A DNA stretch of 64,000 nt from Planosporangium spinosum. Lineage in GTDB: Bacteria; Actinomycetota; Actinomycetes; Mycobacteriales; Micromonosporaceae. The translations under genes and the position numbers were made by a program. Below the pieces are notes generated by a model. The model did not search any database and was not told where the DNA came from. It saw only the letters and a program-made list of their open reading frames with translations. Positions 24,677 to 33,485 of the stretch are shown here, piece by piece. Within the stretch, counting starts at the first letter, position 1. Every line of letters begins with the position of its first letter. The stretch is from NCBI RefSeq assembly GCF_049999945.1, contig NZ_JBLYUB010000017.1, positions 62,001-126,000 of the forward strand. Reading direction: 5' to 3'.

Positions 24677-25147
24677 TCAGCTACCGCTCGACAGGCAGGT
24701 GTCGATGTCGGACTTCGCGGACTCCTTCACCGAGCCGCCGTTGGCGCTGTTGAAGACGTAGATCTTCTTGCCGGAGGCGTTCTGGGCGCAGATCACGTAG
24801 CTCGTGGTGTTGTTCTTGAGCTTGAGCGTGTTGCCCGACGACAGCGTGATCGTCTGGGCGGAGCCGTTGGTCTGCGCGGGAAGGGTGATGTTGGCCCCGG
24901 TGCCGTTCGCGTCCGCCGGGTAGACGTTGCCGTTCTCGGAGTAGTACTGCTCCACGGCGGTGATGGCGGTCCGCACGTCGGACTGGGCGGACTTGTTCGC
25001 CGCGCCCTTGCTGTAGTTCATGTAGACCGGCACCGCGATGCCGACCAGGACGCCGATGATGACGACGACCACGAGCAGTTCGATGAGGGTGAAGCCGCGA
25101 TCACCGGTCGCGCGCTGCTCCCGCATCCGGCGGAGTGTTTCCTGCAT
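24677..25147 (-). CDS. pilA: Major type IV pilin PilA
   Basis: This 156-residue prepilin has the leader MQETLRRMREQRATGDRG, then FTLIELLVVVVIIGVLVGIA with Glu23 at +5, followed by a helical stem and a small globular domain rich in Asn, Ser and Thr. Two Cys near the C-terminus (VICAQ, DTCLS) probably form the D-loop disulfide. AGGAGG sits 7 nt before the ATG. It is the most likely structural subunit of the fibre. Confidence 0.95.
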   Translation of the reverse strand: MQETLRRMREQRATGDRGFTLIELLVVVVIIGVLVGIAVPVYMNYSKGAANKSAQSDVRTAITAVEQYYSENGNVYPADANGTGANITLPAQTNGSAQTITLSSGNTLKLKNNTTSYVICAQNASGKKIYVFNSANGGSVKESAKSDIDTCLSSGS

Positions 25148-25215
25148 GGTGAGCCTCCTGAAGACTCCGAAGGGGTGGGAAAGGGAGTCGCGGGTACGCG
25201 ACGGTGAAGGGGCTT

Positions 25216-26463
25216 TCATTGGGCGCCCTGGATGTTCTGGTAGATCGTGAACATCGGCAGGTACAGGCAGACGACCATGCCGCCGACGACGACGCCCATG
25301 ACGATCACCATGATCGGTTCGATGGACGCGGTCAGGGCCTCGGCCGCGCTGTCGACCTCGCGGTCGTAGAAGTCGGCGACCTTGTCGAGCATCTGGCTGA
25401 GCTGGCCGCTCTCCTCGCCTACCTCGATCATCTGGGCGACCATCCGGGGGAACACCGGGTGCCTGCCCAGCGGGGCCGACATCGGCTGGCCGTCGCGGAT
25501 GGACGCCTGCAGGTCGGTCATCGCCTCCGCGATGACCGCGTTTCCGGTCGTGGCGCCGACGACGTCGAGGGCCTGCATGACCGGTACGCCGACGCCGAGC
25601 AGCGTGCCGAGGTTGCGGGCGAACCGGCTGATCGCGAGCTTGGTGAACAGCGGACCGAACACCGGCAGCCGCAGCTTCAGCCGGTCGAACGCCAGCCGCA
25701 GCCCCGGCCTGGTGCGCAGCCCGCGCCGCAGCAGCGCGGTGCCGGCGACCGCGACCGCCAGGAACAGCGGCCCGGACCAGACCAGACTGTGACTGGCCGA
25801 GACGATGACCCGGGTCGGCAGCGGAAGCTCGCCACCGAGCTGCGCGAACATGTCCTCGAAGATCGGCACGATGAAGACGAGGACGCCACTGATCAGCAGC
25901 GCGGTGAAGATCAGCACGATCACCGGGTACGTGAGCGCGCTCTTGATCTTCCCGCGGAGCGCGGCGTCCTTCTCGAACGTGGTGGCGATGCGTTCGAGCG
26001 CGCCGTCGAGGAAGCCCCCGGTCTCGCCGGCACGGATCATCGCCACCATCAACGCCGGGAAGACCTTGGGGTGGCGGGCCAGCGCCGCGGACAGCGACAG
26101 GCCGGCCTCGACATCGGTACGGACCTCGCTGATCGCCCGCTTCAGCGGCGCCCTGGCCGCCTGCTCCTCCAGGACCGCGAGCGACCGCAGCAGCGACATG
26201 CCGGACGCCGCCATCGTGGCGAACTGGCGGGCGAAGATCGCCAGATCCTTGAGCGTGGTACGCCCGCTCAGCCCGGGGATGGTGATCTCCCGGTGCAGCA
26301 GCGACCCCGCCTCGGAGATGGAGACCGGTACCAGGCCCTGTTGGCGCAGGAGCTGGACGGCGGCGGCCTCGCCGCTGGCCTCGATCTTGCCCTTGGTCCG
26401 CCTGCCGTCGCGGTCGACGATGCGGTAGTCGAACGTCTTCGTGGTGGCCACCGTGCTCACCAC
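25216..26463 (-). CDS. pilC: Type IV pilus platform protein PilC
   Basis: This 415-residue T2SSF-family protein has two repeated cytoplasmic helical domains (FARQFATMAASGMSLLRSLAVLEEQ; FARNLGTLLGVGVPVMQALDVVG) and three transmembrane helices near residues 170, 220 and 380. The N-terminal FDYRIVDRDGRRTKGKIEAS is typical. It couples the PilB/PilT motors to pilin insertion. Its 5' end overlaps the pilT stop by 7 nt. Confidence 0.95.
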   Translation of the reverse strand: MVSTVATTKTFDYRIVDRDGRRTKGKIEASGEAAAVQLLRQQGLVPVSISEAGSLLHREITIPGLSGRTTLKDLAIFARQFATMAASGMSLLRSLAVLEEQAARAPLKRAISEVRTDVEAGLSLSAALARHPKVFPALMVAMIRAGETGGFLDGALERIATTFEKDAALRGKIKSALTYPVIVLIFTALLISGVLVFIVPIFEDMFAQLGGELPLPTRVIVSASHSLVWSGPLFLAVAVAGTALLRRGLRTRPGLRLAFDRLKLRLPVFGPLFTKLAISRFARNLGTLLGVGVPVMQALDVVGATTGNAVIAEAMTDLQASIRDGQPMSAPLGRHPVFPRMVAQMIEVGEESGQLSQMLDKVADFYDREVDSAAEALTASIEPIMVIVMGVVVGGMVVCLYLPMFTIYQNIQGAQ

Positions 26464-27578
26464 CGCCCGGCGAGGCGCTTGAAGTCGTCGACCGAGTGGC
26501 AGATCTCCAGCGCCTGTTCGAACGAGATCATCTGCTGGCGGACCCGTTCGGCCAGGTGCTGGTCGAAGGAGAGCATCCCCTCGCCGGCACCCGACTGCAT
26601 GAACGACGGGATCTGGTGGTTCTTGCCTTCACGGATGAGGTTCCGGATCGCCGGGGTGGCGAACATGATCTCGGCGACGATGATTCGGCCGGTGCCGTCG
26701 GCGCGCGGGCAGAGCGCCTGCGTCACGACGCCCTGCAGGGCGGTCGACAGCTGCGCGCGGATCTGCGGCTGCTGGTGCGGGGGGAACATGTCGATGATCC
26801 GGTCGACCGTCTGCGCCGCGCTCTGGGTGTGCAGCGTGGCCAGGACGAGGTGACCCGTCTCGGCCGCGGCGATGGCGGTCGCGGTGGTCTCCAGATCGCG
26901 TAGTTCGCCGACCAGGATGATGTCGGGGTCCTGGCGCAGTACGTGTCTGAGCGCCGAGGCGAACGTCGCGGTGTCGGCGCCCACCTCGCGCTGGTTGACG
27001 ATGCAGCCCTTGTGCTGGTGCAGGAACTCGATCGGGTCCTCGACCGTGACGATGTGCGCCGACCGGGTGCGGTTGATCAGATCGAGCAACGATGCCAGGG
27101 TGGTCGTCTTGCCCGATCCGGTCGGGCCGGTCACCAGCACCAGGCCACGGGGGAGGTGCGCGAGGCGGGTCACCCACTCCGGCAGGTCCAGTTCCTCGAG
27201 GGACTTGACGCTGTACGGGATGGCGCGGAACACCGCGCCGTACGATCCGCGCTGGGCGTACAGGTTCACCCGGAAGCGGGAGACCCCGTCGATGCTGTAC
27301 GACACGTCGAGTTCGTTGTCGCGTTCGAACGTGTCCCACTTCTCGGCGGTCACCGCGGCGCGGGCGAGCAGCGCCGTGTCGGCGGGCATGAGCCGGTCGT
27401 AGCCGGGGAGGGGCTGCAGGCGGCCGTTGATCCGGGCGGTGGGCGGTGCACCCGCGGTCAGGTGCAGGTCGGAGCCCTGAGCGCCGACCATCGCGACGAG
27501 CATGGCGTTGAGGGACTCCCGGGCACGCCCCAGGTCGACGGGCACGACCGGGCGGTCGAGCGAGTACCCAGCCTCCAC
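26457..27578 (-). CDS. pilT: Pilus retraction ATPase PilT
   Basis: This 373-residue hexameric ATPase has a PAS-like N-domain (GSDLHLTAGAPPTARINGRL), Walker A GPTGSGKTTTLAS, an Asp box (TVEDPIEFLH), a Walker B region (DIILVGELRDLETTATAI), a His box (GHLVLATLHT) and the AIRNLIREGKNHQIPSFMQ retraction motif. It depolymerises pili. The start chosen is the GTG at 27576-27578, preceded by AAGGAG at 7 nt; an ATG at 27608 has no ribosome-binding site. Together with pilB it implies a retractile pilus. Confidence 0.93.
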   Translation of the reverse strand: MEAGYSLDRPVVPVDLGRARESLNAMLVAMVGAQGSDLHLTAGAPPTARINGRLQPLPGYDRLMPADTALLARAAVTAEKWDTFERDNELDVSYSIDGVSRFRVNLYAQRGSYGAVFRAIPYSVKSLEELDLPEWVTRLAHLPRGLVLVTGPTGSGKTTTLASLLDLINRTRSAHIVTVEDPIEFLHQHKGCIVNQREVGADTATFASALRHVLRQDPDIILVGELRDLETTATAIAAAETGHLVLATLHTQSAAQTVDRIIDMFPPHQQPQIRAQLSTALQGVVTQALCPRADGTGRIIVAEIMFATPAIRNLIREGKNHQIPSFMQSGAGEGMLSFDQHLAERVRQQMISFEQALEICHSVDDFKRLAGRW

Positions 27579-27676
27579 CGCGCGTCTCCTTGCCGTCCGG
27601 ACATCCATTCGAGGTCGTTCGACACGTCGGCAGGGAGGTGCTGCGGTTTAGCACAGAATCGAGGAGATTTGTCCCG

Positions 27677-29347
27677 TCACACCGCGACGCGCAGCACCTC
27701 GTGCAGCGAGGTCTGCCCGTCGGCGGCCTTGGCCAGGCCGTCCACCCGCAGGTCGCGCATGCCCTCGGCGATGGCCACCCGGTGCAACTCGGACGCGGAC
27801 GTGCGCCGGATCGTCAGCTCCTCCAGCGTCGTCGACATCGGCATCACCTCGTGCAGGGCGAGGCGTCCCCGGTAGCCGGTGCCGGCGCAGGAGCGGCAGC
27901 TACCGGGCTTCCACAGCACCTCCGGCTGGGGCAGGAGGCCGGTCGGCCAGCGGGCGGCGGCGAGCTCGGTCGGCGTGGGGGCGTACTCCTGCTTGCACCA
28001 GTCGCACAGCCGCCGGGCCAGCCGCTGGGCCAGGACGCAGTCGACCGACGAGCCGACGAGGAACGGCTCGATGCCCATCTCGGTCAGCCGGGTCACCGCG
28101 CTCGGCGCGTCGTTGGTGTGCAGCGTCGACAGCACCAGGTGACCGGTCAGGGCCGCCTCGACGGCGAGCTGCGCGGTGACCCGGTCGCGGATCTCGCCGA
28201 TGAGGACGACGTCGGGGTCGGAGCGCAGGATCGCCGGCAGCACCGCGGCGAACGTCAGGCCTGCCTTGTGGTCGACCTGCACCTGGTTCACGCCCGGCAG
28301 GCGGTACTCGACCGGATCCTCGACGGTGATGATGTTGATCGTGGGCTTGCTGATCTCGGCCAGGGTCGCGTAGAGCGTGGTCGACTTGCCGGAACCGGTC
28401 GGCCCGGTCACCAGCAGCATGCCGTGCGGCCTGGTGAACGCCGCCGCGTACCGGGCGTGGTTGTCTGGGGTGAAGCCGAGCGAGTCCAGCGTGAGGTTGA
28501 TGCCGCTGGTGTCGAGGACGCGCAGCACGACCTTTTCGCCCCACACCGTGGGCAGGGTCGCGGTGCGCAGGTCGACCGGGCGCTGGTTGACCTCCACGGT
28601 CATCCGGCCGTTCTGCGGGATGCGGCGCTCGGTGATGTCGACGTTGGACATGATCTTCAGCCGGGAGACGAGCGCCGACTGCACGTGCCGGGGTACCACG
28701 TCGACCTCGTGCATGACACCGTCGATGCGGTACCGCACCCGCATGTCGTTCTCGGTCGGTTCCAGGTGCAGGTCCGACGCGCGGTTGACGATGGCCTGCT
28801 CGATCAGCGAGTTCACGTACCGCACGATGGGCGCGTCGTCGCCGGCCGTGGTCAGGGTGGAGGCGGTCGGCGCCGGTTCGGTGCGCAGGGTATCGGCGAT
28901 GTCGGCGAGGTCGTTCTCCTCCCGCCGCAACCGGTCGATGATCTTGCGCAGCTCGGTACGGGCCACCACGACCGGCCGTACGGTCAGGCCGGTCGCCGCG
29001 CGTACGTCGTCGAGGGCGACCACGTCGCCGGGGTCGGTGATGCCCACGACGATCTCGTGGTCGTTGACGGACAGGCCCAGTACCCGGTGCCGGAGCACCA
29101 GCGAGAGTGGGATCTTCGCCATCGCGGCCGGGTCGATCGGATAGCCGACCAGGTCGACGAAGTTGATCCCGTACGCGTCCGCGGACGCCTCGGTGAGCTG
29201 GGTCTCGGTGACGACGTGGTCGTTGATGAGCACCGCGCGGATGGACCGGCCGGTCCGCTCCGCCTCGGCGGCGGCCCGTTCCAGCGCCCGCGGCTCGGCG
29301 CCCCGCCGTTGCAGGGCGTCGAGCAGCGGGCGGAACGTCTCGTACAT
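27677..29347 (-). CDS. pilB: Pilus extension ATPase PilB
   Basis: This 556-residue protein has an MshEN-like N-domain (VLINDHVVTETQLTEASADAYGINFVDL), the ASDLHLEP segment, Walker A GPTGSGKSTTLYA, a Walker B region DVVLIGEIRDRVTAQLAV, a His box, and a zinc tetracysteine (CDWC ... CRSC). It powers pilin polymerisation. The start ATG 29345-29347 has TAGGAG 6 nt upstream; a longer open frame upstream only covers tandem repeats. It heads the pilus operon. Confidence 0.95.
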   Translation of the reverse strand: MYETFRPLLDALQRRGAEPRALERAAAEAERTGRSIRAVLINDHVVTETQLTEASADAYGINFVDLVGYPIDPAAMAKIPLSLVLRHRVLGLSVNDHEIVVGITDPGDVVALDDVRAATGLTVRPVVVARTELRKIIDRLRREENDLADIADTLRTEPAPTASTLTTAGDDAPIVRYVNSLIEQAIVNRASDLHLEPTENDMRVRYRIDGVMHEVDVVPRHVQSALVSRLKIMSNVDITERRIPQNGRMTVEVNQRPVDLRTATLPTVWGEKVVLRVLDTSGINLTLDSLGFTPDNHARYAAAFTRPHGMLLVTGPTGSGKSTTLYATLAEISKPTINIITVEDPVEYRLPGVNQVQVDHKAGLTFAAVLPAILRSDPDVVLIGEIRDRVTAQLAVEAALTGHLVLSTLHTNDAPSAVTRLTEMGIEPFLVGSSVDCVLAQRLARRLCDWCKQEYAPTPTELAAARWPTGLLPQPEVLWKPGSCRSCAGTGYRGRLALHEVMPMSTTLEELTIRRTSASELHRVAIAEGMRDLRVDGLAKAADGQTSLHEVLRVAV

Positions 29348-29375
29348 GCCACTCCTACCGACGCGTGGGATCTCG

Positions 29376-29468
29376 GCGCGACCCATGGCTTCGTTGCGCG
29401 ACCCGTGGTTTCGTTGCGCGACCCGTGGTTTCGTTGCGCGACCATGGTTTCTCTGCGCGACCCATCGG
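29376..29468. repeat. 20-bp tandem repeat (4.7 copies) in the pilB leader
   Basis: Units of GCGCGACCCGTGGTTTCGTT at 29376-29395, 29396-29415 and 29416-29435, a 19-bp variant at 29436-29454 and a partial unit at 29455-29468. The array ends 29 bp upstream of the pilB start codon and would be in its 5' untranslated region. Confidence 0.95.
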
Positions 29469-29737
29469 ACGGGCGGCCGGTCAGCTGAGCGGTTTCGCCG
29501 GGCGCGCGGTGCCCGGTTGCCGGTGGCGCGGCCGGGTGGGCGGTGGAGCGGCAGGGAGGGGCACGGCAGGACGGGGGCACGGCAGCCGGACCTCTGTGGG
29601 TAAGCCGACCGCCGCACCCGTCCAGGACGACCGGGACCGGTGGGGGTTTCGGGGACGCCGGCCCGGGTCGATAGAAATCAGCGTGGCACGGTTTGGGGGC
29701 TTCGACAAATATGCGAAGTGCGATGCTCTTGCGGGTC

Positions 29738-29749
29738 TATAGGGCTATA
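29738..29749. promoter_or_regulatory. Palindrome TATAG-GG-CTATA in the AT-rich region upstream of pilB
   Basis: A 12-bp inverted repeat lies in the only AT-rich part (29690-29765) of the 508-bp gap between the response regulator gene and pilB. It is a candidate operator or part of the promoter of the pilus operon. No confident -35/-10 pair was identified. Confidence 0.35.
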
Positions 29750-29800
29750 CGCGGATGGTGAATACGTGCGCGTCCGGCCCGGGAACCGGCCCCTTCCTGA

Positions 29801-29860
29801 CTGACCGCGGCCGGTTCAGCCTGACCGCGGCCGGCTCAGCCTGACCACGGCCGGTTCAGG
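29801..29860. repeat. 20-bp tandem repeat x3 at the 3' end of the LuxR-type regulator gene
   Basis: Three copies of CTGACCGCGGCCGGTTCAGC with one or two substitutions. The third copy includes the stop codon of the regulator gene. Confidence 0.9.
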
Positions 29861-30494
29861 CAGCCGCGTCGCTGGTGGGCAGCAGGCCCTGGTTGACGGC
29901 CACCATCAGCGCCTGGGCCCGGTTGTTGACCCGCAGCTTGCTGTACAGGCGCGACACGTAGGTCTTGACGGTCGCCTCCGAGACCTGGAGCTGGTTGGCG
30001 ATCGCCGGCAGGCTGGTGCCGTCGCGCATGAGCAGGAGCACCTGCCGCTCGCGCGGGCTGAGCAGGCCACTCTGGGCGTGCCGGCGGGTCAGCGCGGTCT
30101 GCAGCCCGGGCGCGGTGAACGAGGTCGGCGCGGCCGCCGCGTGGCGCACCGCCGCCAGTACCGTCGACACCGGGGCCGCCTTCGTGACGTACGCGGAGAG
30201 ACCGGCGTCCAGCGCCCGGTACAGCAGCGCGTCGTCGTTCGCGGCGGTGAGCAGCACGATGCCCAGTTCCGGGCGGTTCACCCGCAGGCGCCCGGCAGTC
30301 GAGATGCCGTCGCCGTCGGGCAGGGTCAGCTCGATCGTGATGACGTGCGGATGGGTCTGTTCGACCACGCGCTCGGCTTCGGCGGCGCTCGCCGCCTCGC
30401 CCACGAACGTGATGTCCGGCGAACCGGCCAGCACGCTCGCCAGGCCGAGGCGCAGCAGCACATGTTCGTCGACGGCTACCAGCCGGATACTCAT
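29856..30494 (-). CDS. Orphan NarL/LuxR-family response regulator with Glu in place of the phosphoacceptor Asp
   Basis: This 212-residue protein has a receiver domain (1-120) and a C-terminal LuxR-type helix-turn-helix (LSPRERQVLLLMRDGTSLPAIANQLQVSEATVKTYVSRLYSKL). The receiver keeps the acidic pair (Asp9, Glu10), Thr83 and Lys105, but where NarL-type proteins have LLDLxxP it reads TIELTLPDGDG, so Glu55 replaces the phosphorylated Asp. The codon is GAG. Such substitutions can mimic phosphorylation or mark phosphorylation-independent regulators. No kinase is adjacent; the pilus operon lies downstream. GGGAGGA precedes the ATG at 30492-30494. Confidence 0.9.
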   Translation of the reverse strand: MSIRLVAVDEHVLLRLGLASVLAGSPDITFVGEAASAAEAERVVEQTHPHVITIELTLPDGDGISTAGRLRVNRPELGIVLLTAANDDALLYRALDAGLSAYVTKAAPVSTVLAAVRHAAAAPTSFTAPGLQTALTRRHAQSGLLSPRERQVLLLMRDGTSLPAIANQLQVSEATVKTYVSRLYSKLRVNNRAQALMVAVNQGLLPTSDAAA

Positions 30495-30807
30495 CGATCC
30501 TCCCGGGGCGGGGTCCTCTCGTGCCCGCGACAGACGGGGGCTCAGCTCAGCGTGACAGTGGTTCGTGCCCATATCTATGGGTGTGACCGTTAACTACCTG
30601 TTCCGCACCTGGCCTGCACCTGCGCCTCCGCCAACCGACGCGTCGGGGCGGGCACGGCTCTCCACTGCACCGCGCCTGACCCGCCGGCTCCGTAGCCGGC
30701 CGGGTGCGATCCGGTAGCGAGGCGCGCGGCGCCGGACCCGCGACGGGTGAACCGGCGGGCGGCACGGGACGTTGATAGGGACAGGGACCTACGTCAGGGA
30801 GACTCGT

Positions 30808-31419
30808 ATGCGCGTCCGGTTCATCCCGCCCGTACTGGCCACCGCCGCCCTGGCCGCGCTGGTCGCGCTCGCCGGGTGCGGCTCGGGCGCCGCCGGAGAC
30901 GGAGCGGGCGGTCCCGGATCCACCACGGCGGCCCGCGCGGGCGGCCAGGGCGCCGCCCTCGCAGGTACCGCTTCCGGATCACCCGGCGCGGCCGTGCCAG
31001 CGCCGGGCGCCGCGGTCCCCGACACCCTGACGTTCACCGCGCGGACCCTGGACGGCCGGGAATTCGACGGAGCCAGCCTGGCCGGCCACCCGGTCGTGCT
31101 GTGGTTCTGGGCACCGTGGTGCGCCACGTGCGCCGGTCAGGCGGCGACCGTGTCGAACCTTTCGGCGGAGTACAAGGGCAAGGTCGACATCGTCGGGGTG
31201 GCCGGCCTGGGCGACGAGAAGGACATGCGCACCTTCGTCTCCGACCTCGACGTCGGCGACGTCACCCACCTCGCCGACCGGACCGGCGTCGTGTGGAAGC
31301 GGTTCGGCATCACCGAGCAGAGCACGTTCGTGCTGATCGACCGCGGCGGCAAGGTCGTGACCAAGGGGTTCATGGACAGCCAGCAGTTCAACGCCTGGAT
31401 CAGGAAGCTGGCCGCCTGA
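30808..31419 (+). CDS. TlpA/ResA-like thioredoxin-fold lipoprotein
   Basis: This 203-residue protein has a lipoprotein signal (VALAGC, lipid Cys24), an Ala/Gly/Pro linker (25-70) and a thioredoxin fold with the redox pair WCATC (Cys105, Cys108). The sequence FGITEQSTFVLIDRGGKV ends in the usual cis-Pro region, although the expected Pro is replaced by the S-T-F stretch. It probably reduces or transfers disulfides outside the membrane, receiving electrons from the CcdA-like protein encoded 1 nt downstream. The start ATG at 30808 has CAGGGAG upstream. Confidence 0.88.
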   Translation: MRVRFIPPVLATAALAALVALAGCGSGAAGDGAGGPGSTTAARAGGQGAALAGTASGSPGAAVPAPGAAVPDTLTFTARTLDGREFDGASLAGHPVVLWFWAPWCATCAGQAATVSNLSAEYKGKVDIVGVAGLGDEKDMRTFVSDLDVGDVTHLADRTGVVWKRFGITEQSTFVLIDRGGKVVTKGFMDSQQFNAWIRKLAA

Positions 31420-31420
31420 G

Positions 31421-32314
31421 ATGTCGGACGTACCGGTCCTGCTGGCGGTCGCCGCGGGCATCCTGGCCGCGGTCAACCCGTGCGGGTTCGCCCTGCTGCC
31501 GGCGTACCTGTCGCTGCTGGTGGTCGCCGATGGCGCACCGGAGCGCGGGGCGGTGCCGGCGCGTGGCGTCGCGGTCGGGCGCGCGCTGGCCCTGACCGCC
31601 GCGATGACCACCGGGTTCGTCGCGGTCTTCGGTGCCTTCGGCCTCGTCCTCGCGCCCGTCGCGTCGGCCGTCCAGCACCACCTGCCCTGGTTCACGATCG
31701 GCTTCGGCCTGCTGCTCGCGGTGCTCGGCGGCTGGCTCGTCGCCGGCCGGCAGCTACCGGCGATGCCCTGGAAGCCCTCCCGCGCGCCGGCGCTCACCGG
31801 TACGTTCGCGTCGATGGCGCTGTTCGGTGCCGCGTACGCGCTGGCGTCGCTGGGCTGCACCATCGGCCCGTTCCTGGCGATCGTGGTGTCCAGCCTGCGC
31901 GCCGGTTCCCTCCTCGGCGGGCTCGGCCTGTTCGGTGCGTACGCGGTCGGTATGGGCCTCGTCGTCGGCACGCTGGCGCTGGCCGTGGCGCTGGCCCGCG
32001 CGTCCCTGGTACGCCGGCTGCGCGCCGCCGCGGCCAGGATCTCCCGTGCCGGCGGTGCCCTGCTGGTCCTCACCGGCGGGTACGTCGCCTACTACGGCTG
32101 GTACGAACTCCGGCCGCTCGATCGCCGCGCCGCGCCCGACCCGGTGGTGCGGGCCGGGACCGCGCTGCAGCAGGTCCTCGCCGCGGGGCTGGACCGGGCC
32201 GGGGTGGTGACGGTCGCGTCGGCCTTCGTGCTGCTGCTGGCCGGCGCGATCGTCGCGGCCCGCCGGGGTGCTCCCGCGGCCCGGACGCCGGGTCGCGGCC
32301 GGCGCCGAACCTGA
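31421..32314 (+). CDS. ccdA: CcdA/DsbD-like transmembrane electron carrier
   Basis: This 297-residue protein has about seven membrane helices, two of which bear the redox cysteines: Cys21 in AAVNPCGFALLP and Cys146 in LASLGCTIGPFL. It moves electrons from cytoplasmic thioredoxin to extracytoplasmic acceptors such as the lipoprotein upstream. The C-terminus extends past the usual CcdA length with an extra helix and an Arg-rich tail. Confidence 0.92.
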   Translation: MSDVPVLLAVAAGILAAVNPCGFALLPAYLSLLVVADGAPERGAVPARGVAVGRALALTAAMTTGFVAVFGAFGLVLAPVASAVQHHLPWFTIGFGLLLAVLGGWLVAGRQLPAMPWKPSRAPALTGTFASMALFGAAYALASLGCTIGPFLAIVVSSLRAGSLLGGLGLFGAYAVGMGLVVGTLALAVALARASLVRRLRAAAARISRAGGALLVLTGGYVAYYGWYELRPLDRRAAPDPVVRAGTALQQVLAAGLDRAGVVTVASAFVLLLAGAIVAARRGAPAARTPGRGRRRT

Positions 32315-32339
32315 CGGGAGGGCACCTGCCTGCGAAAGT

Positions 32340-33485
32340 TCAGCGCCGGGTCGTGGTCGGCACGTCCAGCGGCGCGTTCATCCGCTGCATGAACTCGATC
32401 GGGTCGACGGCGTTGGCGGGGGTGGCCGGGCCTGGGCCGATGTGCACCTCGAAGTGCAGGTGCGTGCCGCCGGAGTTGCCCGACGTACCCACGTACCCGA
32501 TGGTCTGCCCGGCCTGGACCTGCTGACCCACCGCGACCGACGGCTGGCGTACCAGGTGGCAGTACCGGGTGATGACGTCACCGGCGTGCTGGATCTCGAT
32601 GTACCAGCCGCAGCCGCGCACGCTCGGGCTACCGTCCACGTCGCAGCTGGAGCCGGAGGTGTTGCACTCGACGGTGCTGACCCGGCCGGCGCTGGCGGCG
32701 GCGATCGGCGTGTCGCGTGGCTGCATGATGTCCACGCCGTCGTGGGTCGGGTTGGTGGCGGGTCGGAACGTCTGGACGGGGCTGCCGGGTACCGGGATCG
32801 TCCAGCCGGTGGCGGTCCCCGGAGCGGCCTGAGGCGGCAGCGACGGCGTGTTCGGGCTCGAACAGTCGGGCAAGGAGGCGCCCCGGCGGAGGTACGCGTC
32901 GGAGACGTAGCGCCCGTCCGCGAGCTTGTCCCAGAGGTTCGTGGCGCGTACCCGGCCGCTGATCCACTGGCCGGTGACCTGGCACTGCAGGCTCACCACC
33001 GCACCGGTGCGCAGCTGGGTGACCACGCTCGACGCGGTCGTCGGGCCGGACCTCACGTTCAGCGGGGTGTTGCCGCTGTCGACCGTACCGAGGGCCTGGG
33101 TGGTTCCGTCGGTTGCCGGCGGTGGGGGGGGGGGCGGGGTGGCGTCGCAGGGGCTGACCGTGCCCCGGCGGACGTACGCGTCGGAGACGTAGCGCCCGTC
33201 CGGGAGCTTGTCCCAGAGGTTCGTGGCGCGTACCCGGCCACTGATCCACTGGCCGGTGACCTGACAGACGAGGGTGAGCGTGCTGCCGCTGCGCAGTGAA
33301 CCGACCGTGGCGGCCGAGGTGCTCGCGGTCGAGCGGATGTTCAGCGGGGTGCTGCCGCTGTCGACCGTGCCCACCGTGCCGGTGACCGCGGCGGACGCCG
33401 GCGCGGTGCCGCCGATCAGGATCGCGCCGCCCGCAGCCGTGGAAAGCGCGACCGCGGACAGGATCCGGGTGAATGATCGACCCAT
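32340..33485 (-). CDS. Secreted M23 (LytM-type) peptidase with two SH3 domains
   Basis: This 381-residue protein has a Sec signal peptide ending TAPASA (about residue 32). Two closely similar bacterial SH3 domains follow (about 38-112 and 132-205), sharing VTGQWISGRVRATNLWDKL and DGRYVSDAY, joined by a poly-proline linker encoded by a run of 11 C. The C-terminal M23 peptidase domain keeps the zinc motifs HDGVDI and HLHFEVH. It likely cleaves peptidoglycan cross-bridges outside the cell. GAGGGAGAG precedes the ATG at 33483-33485. Confidence 0.93.
   Translation of the reverse strand: MGRSFTRILSAVALSTAAGGAILIGGTAPASAAVTGTVGTVDSGSTPLNIRSTASTSAATVGSLRSGSTLTLVCQVTGQWISGRVRATNLWDKLPDGRYVSDAYVRRGTVSPCDATPPPPPPPATDGTTQALGTVDSGNTPLNVRSGPTTASSVVTQLRTGAVVSLQCQVTGQWISGRVRATNLWDKLADGRYVSDAYLRRGASLPDCSSPNTPSLPPQAAPGTATGWTIPVPGSPVQTFRPATNPTHDGVDIMQPRDTPIAAASAGRVSTVECNTSGSSCDVDGSPSVRGCGWYIEIQHAGDVITRYCHLVRQPSVAVGQQVQAGQTIGYVGTSGNSGGTHLHFEVHIGPGPATPANAVDPIEFMQRMNAPLDVPTTTRR

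Noticed and set aside
25119..25172. GGAGTCTTCA upstream of pilA resembles the -35 block of the flagellar promoters
   Set aside because: It lies directly against the AGGAGG ribosome-binding site, with the pilA ATG where a -10 would be; the similarity comes from the Shine-Dalgarno.
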